Shown in pieces: positions 23,348 to 26,650 of a stretch of 26,650 nt of DNA; the stretch's first letter is position 1, and the number at the start of each line of letters is the position of its first letter. A program made the translations under genes and the position numbers. This stretch comes from Competibacteraceae bacterium UBA6584 (GTDB taxonomy: Bacteria > Pseudomonadota > Gammaproteobacteria > Competibacterales > Competibacteraceae). The stretch spans positions 1 to 26,650 of the forward strand of contig DJIW01000132.1 of NCBI GenBank assembly GCA_002433805.1. Reading direction: 5' to 3'. The notes beneath the pieces are model-generated. The model was not told where the DNA came from, did no database searches, and worked only from the letters and a program-made list of their open reading frames with translations.

Positions 23348-24922
23348 ATGATACGACGGCATTTTTTAACAGGATTGCTCAGCTTGGCGGCCTGGGGAAC
23401 GCTGTCGGCGCGCCGGGCGGGGGCCGCCACCGACCAAACCGTTCCAGCAGAAACGCAACCGTTCAGCAAGGAATGGCTGCGGGAAACCGCGCGACGGCTG
23501 GCCCAGGAACCGTATCAGGAACCCGCCGACGCCCGGCCGCCCTGGTTGGCCGCGATGAGTTGGGACGATTATCAAGCTCTCAACAACTTCCGCGCCGATC
23601 ATTCGCTGTGGGCGGGCGGCGAATTGCCCTTTCAGGCGCGCTTTTTTCACTTGGGCCTGTATTTTCATTATCCGGTGAAGCTTTACGAAGTTGCCGATGG
23701 CGCGGCCCGCCCGATCCATTTTTCGCCGGAGATGTACCGATACGGACCCCGCGTCAAAGCCAAAATTCCAGACCAGGTCGGCGATCTCGGCTTCGCCGGC
23801 TTTCGGGTCAACAGCCGCGCCGACTGGGATCGGGATATGTTTTCCTTCCTCGGCGCCAGTTATTTTCGGGCCGTCGGCGCGAGCAAGCAGTACGGCCTGT
23901 CGGCGCGCGGTCTGGCGATCGACACCGCGATGGAGCGGCCCGAGGAATTCCCGTCCTTCCGCGCCTTCTGGCTGGAACGCCCGGCGGCGGACGCCACGGC
24001 GCTGGTGATTCACGCCCTGCTCGACAGCCCGAGCGTTACCGGCGCTTATCGTTTCGCCGTCACGCCCGGCGATGTTACGGTGATGGAGGTCGAAAACCAT
24101 CTGTTCCCGCGCCAGCCCATCGAGCGCCTGGGCATCGCGCCGATGACCTCGATGTTTCAGTGCGGCGAGAACGACCGACGCATCGCTGACGACTATCGCC
24201 CGGAAATCCACGATTCCGACGGCTTGGCGCTGTGGACCGGAACGGGGGAATGGATTTGGCGGCCGATTCTCAACCCCCACTACATTCGGGTCAATTCCTT
24301 TACCGACGACAACCCGCGCGGCTTCGGCCTGCTGCAACGCGACCGTAATTTTGAAAACTATCAAGATGATGGCGCGTTCTACAACAAACGGCCGTCGCTG
24401 TGGGTGGAGCCGCTCGGCCACTGGGGGCGCGGCGCGGTCCAACTGATCGAACTGCCGACCGCCGACGAAACGCTCGACAACATCGTCGCCTTCTGGAATC
24501 CGGCGGAACCGGCCCAGCCGGGCCGGGAAATCACCTTCAGCTACCGGCTGCACTGGGGCGAGCGACCGCCGGCGCGGCCCACGGTCGCCGAGGTGATCGC
24601 CACCCGCCTCGGCATGGGAGGCATGCCCGGCCTGCGCCCCAAGGTTCCGCTGCGCAAATTCGTGCTGGATTTTCAGGGCGGCTCGCTGGCCCAGTTGCCC
24701 GAAACCGCCAAGGTGGAGGCCGTGGTCGCCGCCTCGCGCGGCGAAATCCGGGATGTCGTCGCGCTGCGGCTCAAGGAATCCGACGTGTGGCGCTGTCATT
24801 TCGATCTCGACGCCAGCGGCAGCGAACCGGTGGACCTGCGCTGCTTTCTGCGCGACGCGGGCGGCGCGCTCAGCGAAACCTGGCTTTATCAGTGGTCGCC
24901 CCCGCCCCCGCCGCACTCTTGA
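23348..24922 (+). CDS. opgD: Glucan biosynthesis protein D
   Basis: A periplasmic protein that shapes the backbone of osmoregulated periplasmic glucans made by OpgH. It has 524 residues (E. coli OpgD 551). The N-terminus has a Tat signal (IRRHFLTGLLSLAAWG, RRxFL motif), as in OpgD and unlike the Sec-exported OpgG. Strong matches run throughout: FLGASYFRAVG, QYGLSARGLAIDT, HDSDGLALWTG, NNPRGFGLLQRDR style (here DNPRGFGLLQRD), YNKRPSLWVEPLGHWG and ETLDNIVAFW. The C-terminal immunoglobulin-like domain ends ETWLYQWSPPPPP. No opgG or opgH is present, so the glucan synthase must be elsewhere. Confidence 0.94.
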   Translation: MIRRHFLTGLLSLAAWGTLSARRAGAATDQTVPAETQPFSKEWLRETARRLAQEPYQEPADARPPWLAAMSWDDYQALNNFRADHSLWAGGELPFQARFFHLGLYFHYPVKLYEVADGAARPIHFSPEMYRYGPRVKAKIPDQVGDLGFAGFRVNSRADWDRDMFSFLGASYFRAVGASKQYGLSARGLAIDTAMERPEEFPSFRAFWLERPAADATALVIHALLDSPSVTGAYRFAVTPGDVTVMEVENHLFPRQPIERLGIAPMTSMFQCGENDRRIADDYRPEIHDSDGLALWTGTGEWIWRPILNPHYIRVNSFTDDNPRGFGLLQRDRNFENYQDDGAFYNKRPSLWVEPLGHWGRGAVQLIELPTADETLDNIVAFWNPAEPAQPGREITFSYRLHWGERPPARPTVAEVIATRLGMGGMPGLRPKVPLRKFVLDFQGGSLAQLPETAKVEAVVAASRGEIRDVVALRLKESDVWRCHFDLDASGSEPVDLRCFLRDAGGALSETWLYQWSPPPPPHS

Positions 24923-24950
24923 GCGCCAAACGCCCGCCGATCCGACTCAA

Positions 24951-25016
24951 GGCAACGCCTTGCGCCCTCGCCCCCGCGCTCTTACAAAATTGAGCGCGGG
25001 GGTGCATTGCGTTGCC
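24951..25016. repeat. Nested inverted repeat after opgD
   Basis: An inner perfect 11-bp stem pairs CCCCCGCGCTC (24971-24981) with GAGCGCGGGGG (24992-25002) around an AT-rich loop. An outer 8-bp pair, GGCAACGC (24951-24958) and GCGTTGCC (25009-25016), encloses it with unequal internal arms of 12 and 6 bases. The inner hairpin could stop transcription after opgD, but no T run follows it on either strand, so it is not a standard intrinsic terminator. Confidence 0.8.
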
Positions 25017-25113
25017 GCAAATCCCGACCATACTCGTAGGATGCGGACCTCGTCCAACAACAATTTTTAAGCCGGGCCGGACCAGCGCCGGCCGGAGCGA
25101 ACGAGTCGAGACC

Positions 25114-26178
25114 ATGGTTTTTCGCTTGCTGCAATCGCTGTTTTCAGAAACCGCCAAACCCTCGGGCAAATTCGATCCGAACTTGATTCGGGCGGCTGTC
25201 GAACGGGTGGTGGACGGCACCGACCCCCGGCTGCGGATGGCCCGTCACTATCGAAAGAAGCTCGAACCCGCCGTCGAGCGCGCCATCGAATACGTCATCG
25301 AACTGGTGGATGCCTTGCCGCCCCCGGCTGAAATCGCCGGCCGCCGGTTTACCAGCGATCCCCGGTTGCGGGCGCTGTTCGTCTCATCGCAACAGTTGCA
25401 GGAAATCTTGAGCTTCGGCAAGGCGCTGCATCACTATCGCCAGCGGCTCGGCGGCGGGCTGCCGACCGATTTATACGCCTTGCTGCGGACGGAGCGGATT
25501 GAAAAAACCGTCCTCGGCGTCGCTTTGGAAGGCAATATGATCCGCCGCGACGTCCCGCAGATGACCGTCAATTTCCACAACCATCGGGTGACGTTCCCGA
25601 CCGGCAGCGAAACCAAAACCCGCCGCGAGGTTAAAAAACGGGCGTTCGATTATTTGATCGAGACCGCGCTGGGCAGCTTGGTTTCGGCCCGCGCCAAAAA
25701 ACAGCAGCTCGAACAGCAGCAACGGCAATTGCTTCAGAAGAAAACCAAATTGCTCAAAGGCAAGCACATCGGGCTGGAACCGCTGTTAGATCCTCAAGCC
25801 TCCGATACGACCACGCCCGCCGCTATCGACCGACAACTTCGGGAAGTCGAGGCCGAACTGGGCCGGCTGCGGGCTGATTCGGCGACGCTGGACCACCATC
25901 TCGCCAAGGTGGTGGCAACCTTGCGCGAACCGGAAAAACACCTGCGGCTGGACCGCGTGTCGATGACGCTGGACCACATGAACATCAAGTCCGATCAAAA
26001 CGCATCCAGCAACGTCAACACGCTGGTTTTTGACGATATTTTGTTGGGCAAAAACCACCGGATCACCACGCTGCTGATCCGCTTTCCCAGCAACGAACTG
26101 CTGCCGGAACGGGATTTTTTCGAAGAAGCCAACCGGATGCTGTATTCGGGCGGCCAACCCCGGCTCACCACGATTTAA
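25114..26178 (+). CDS. Unrecognised coiled-coil protein
   Basis: A 354-residue protein I cannot assign to a family. It has no signal peptide or membrane segment and looks cytoplasmic. It is rich in charged residues. An N-terminal helical region (about 20-110) has RMARHYRKKLEPAVERAIEY and FVSSQQLQEILSFGKALH. A middle part includes TVNFHNHRVTFPTG. Two likely coiled coils follow: about 190-216 (KKQQLEQQQRQLLQKKTKLL) and 240-268 (LREVEAELGRLRADSATLDH). The C-terminus (275-354) mixes beta and helix (VNTLVFDDILLGKNH). The ATG at 25114 is chosen over an upstream TTG at 25012 because that start would read through the nested inverted repeat. It converges on endonuclease V with one base between the stops. 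Confidence 0.7.
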   Translation: MVFRLLQSLFSETAKPSGKFDPNLIRAAVERVVDGTDPRLRMARHYRKKLEPAVERAIEYVIELVDALPPPAEIAGRRFTSDPRLRALFVSSQQLQEILSFGKALHHYRQRLGGGLPTDLYALLRTERIEKTVLGVALEGNMIRRDVPQMTVNFHNHRVTFPTGSETKTRREVKKRAFDYLIETALGSLVSARAKKQQLEQQQRQLLQKKTKLLKGKHIGLEPLLDPQASDTTTPAAIDRQLREVEAELGRLRADSATLDHHLAKVVATLREPEKHLRLDRVSMTLDHMNIKSDQNASSNVNTLVFDDILLGKNHRITTLLIRFPSNELLPERDFFEEANRMLYSGGQPRLTTI

Positions 26179-26179
26179 G

Positions 26180-26650
26180 CTAGCCCGAGGCCAGCCGGTG
26201 GGCGTGACGGGTGGTTTCCGGCAGGCGGTAGCGGGTGCAACACGCCATGACGTAGCGGATGGCGGTTTCCAGGCTGACGCGGTGACCGGAGGAGATATAC
26301 AGCGGCTTGACGCCGGGACGGGTCCGCAGCGCCGCGCCGATGATGTCGCCGCCGGCGCATAACGGCGTCCAAGCCCCGCGCTGGTCGGGCGGTTCTCGGC
26401 TGGTTCCGTGCAACCGCGTCTTCGCCACGCCGATGCTGGGCAGATCCACCAGCAACCCCAAATGGCTGGCGATGCCCAAGCGGCGCGGGTGGGCGATGCC
26501 CTGACCGTCGCACAGCAACAAATCTGGCGGCTCCGGCAATTGCGCCAGCGCGTCCAGCACCGCCGGCAATTCGCGAAACGACAGCAGGCCGGGGATGTAG
26601 GGAAATTCGGTCGGGCGGCGGGCGATGGCGGTTTCCAGCAACGTCAGTTC
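26180..26650 (-). CDS. nfi: Endonuclease V, C-terminal part (runs off the window)
   Basis: A repair endonuclease that nicks DNA near deoxyinosine and other deaminated bases. The visible 156 codons or so are the C-terminal two thirds. The family core is clear: YIPGLLSFRELPA with catalytic Glu in FRE, LLLCDGQGIAHPRRLGIASHLG with the metal-binding Asp, GVAKTRL with the conserved Lys, and SGHRVSLETA with the conserved His. The first catalytic Asp and the start codon lie beyond the window edge at 26650. The end, TTRHAHRLASG, matches the usual C-terminal region but is slightly short compared with E. coli Nfi. Confidence 0.93.
   Translation of the reverse strand, partial: ELTLLETAIARRPTEFPYIPGLLSFRELPAVLDALAQLPEPPDLLLCDGQGIAHPRRLGIASHLGLLVDLPSIGVAKTRLHGTSREPPDQRGAWTPLCAGGDIIGAALRTRPGVKPLYISSGHRVSLETAIRYVMACCTRYRLPETTRHAHRLASG

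Noticed and set aside
23366..24916. A 516-codon open frame antisense to opgD
   Set aside because: It mirrors almost the whole of opgD, which has strong family motifs. The antisense product shows no recognisable domain and no start signals.

Overview
This window reads as chromosomal DNA of a GC-rich gammaproteobacterium. The gene order zapB-like/zapA/6S RNA/fau (minus strand) facing ygfB/pepP/ubiH/ubiI (plus strand) is classic for that class. An outer-membrane porin, a Tat-exported OpgD and an MscK-type channel confirm a Gram-negative envelope. I cannot name the genus; there are no plasmid, phage or transposon genes.

Layout. 1-1461: the 3' end of a tRNA-Gln, its terminator, a strong promoter with a repeated motif, and a general porin ending in a terminator. 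1460-4400: rpiA (minus) diverges from ilvA (plus), followed by alkB. 4434-6454 (minus strand): transcription runs from a zapB-like gene through zapA, the 6S RNA gene ssrS, an octamer repeat tract, a terminator, the 5-formyl-THF cyclo-ligase gene and an EVE-domain gene. 6580-12927 (plus): ygfB, pepP, ubiH, ubiI, then a small Rieske protein overlapping an ABC-2 exporter pair. 13024-17290 (plus): a UPF0114 membrane protein overlapping an ACP phosphodiesterase, then ppc. 17306-19418: nhaR (minus) diverges from an HPF-like gene and a beta-carbonic anhydrase. 19537-24922: an mscK-like gene (minus) diverges from opgD (plus). 25114-26650: an unrecognised coiled-coil protein converging on a truncated endonuclease V gene.

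Functional links. ubiH and ubiI act in ubiquinone synthesis. Carbonic anhydrase supplies the bicarbonate used by PEP carboxylase, and the two genes flank a NhaR-type sodium/pH regulator. MscK and OpgD both belong to the osmotic-stress response of the envelope. zapA and its zapB-like partner serve the division ring, and 6S RNA damps sigma-70 transcription in stationary phase.

Most of the window is conserved housekeeping DNA. I found no convincing undescribed multi-gene system. The best leads are: a perfect six-copy octamer repeat between 6S RNA and fau; a predicted leaderless zapB-like transcript; a TTG start that places rpiA residues in exact E. coli register; the repeated AAAATGCGT motif over the porin promoter; a perfect palindrome between nhaR and hpf; a nested inverted repeat after opgD; and the unknown 354-residue protein.
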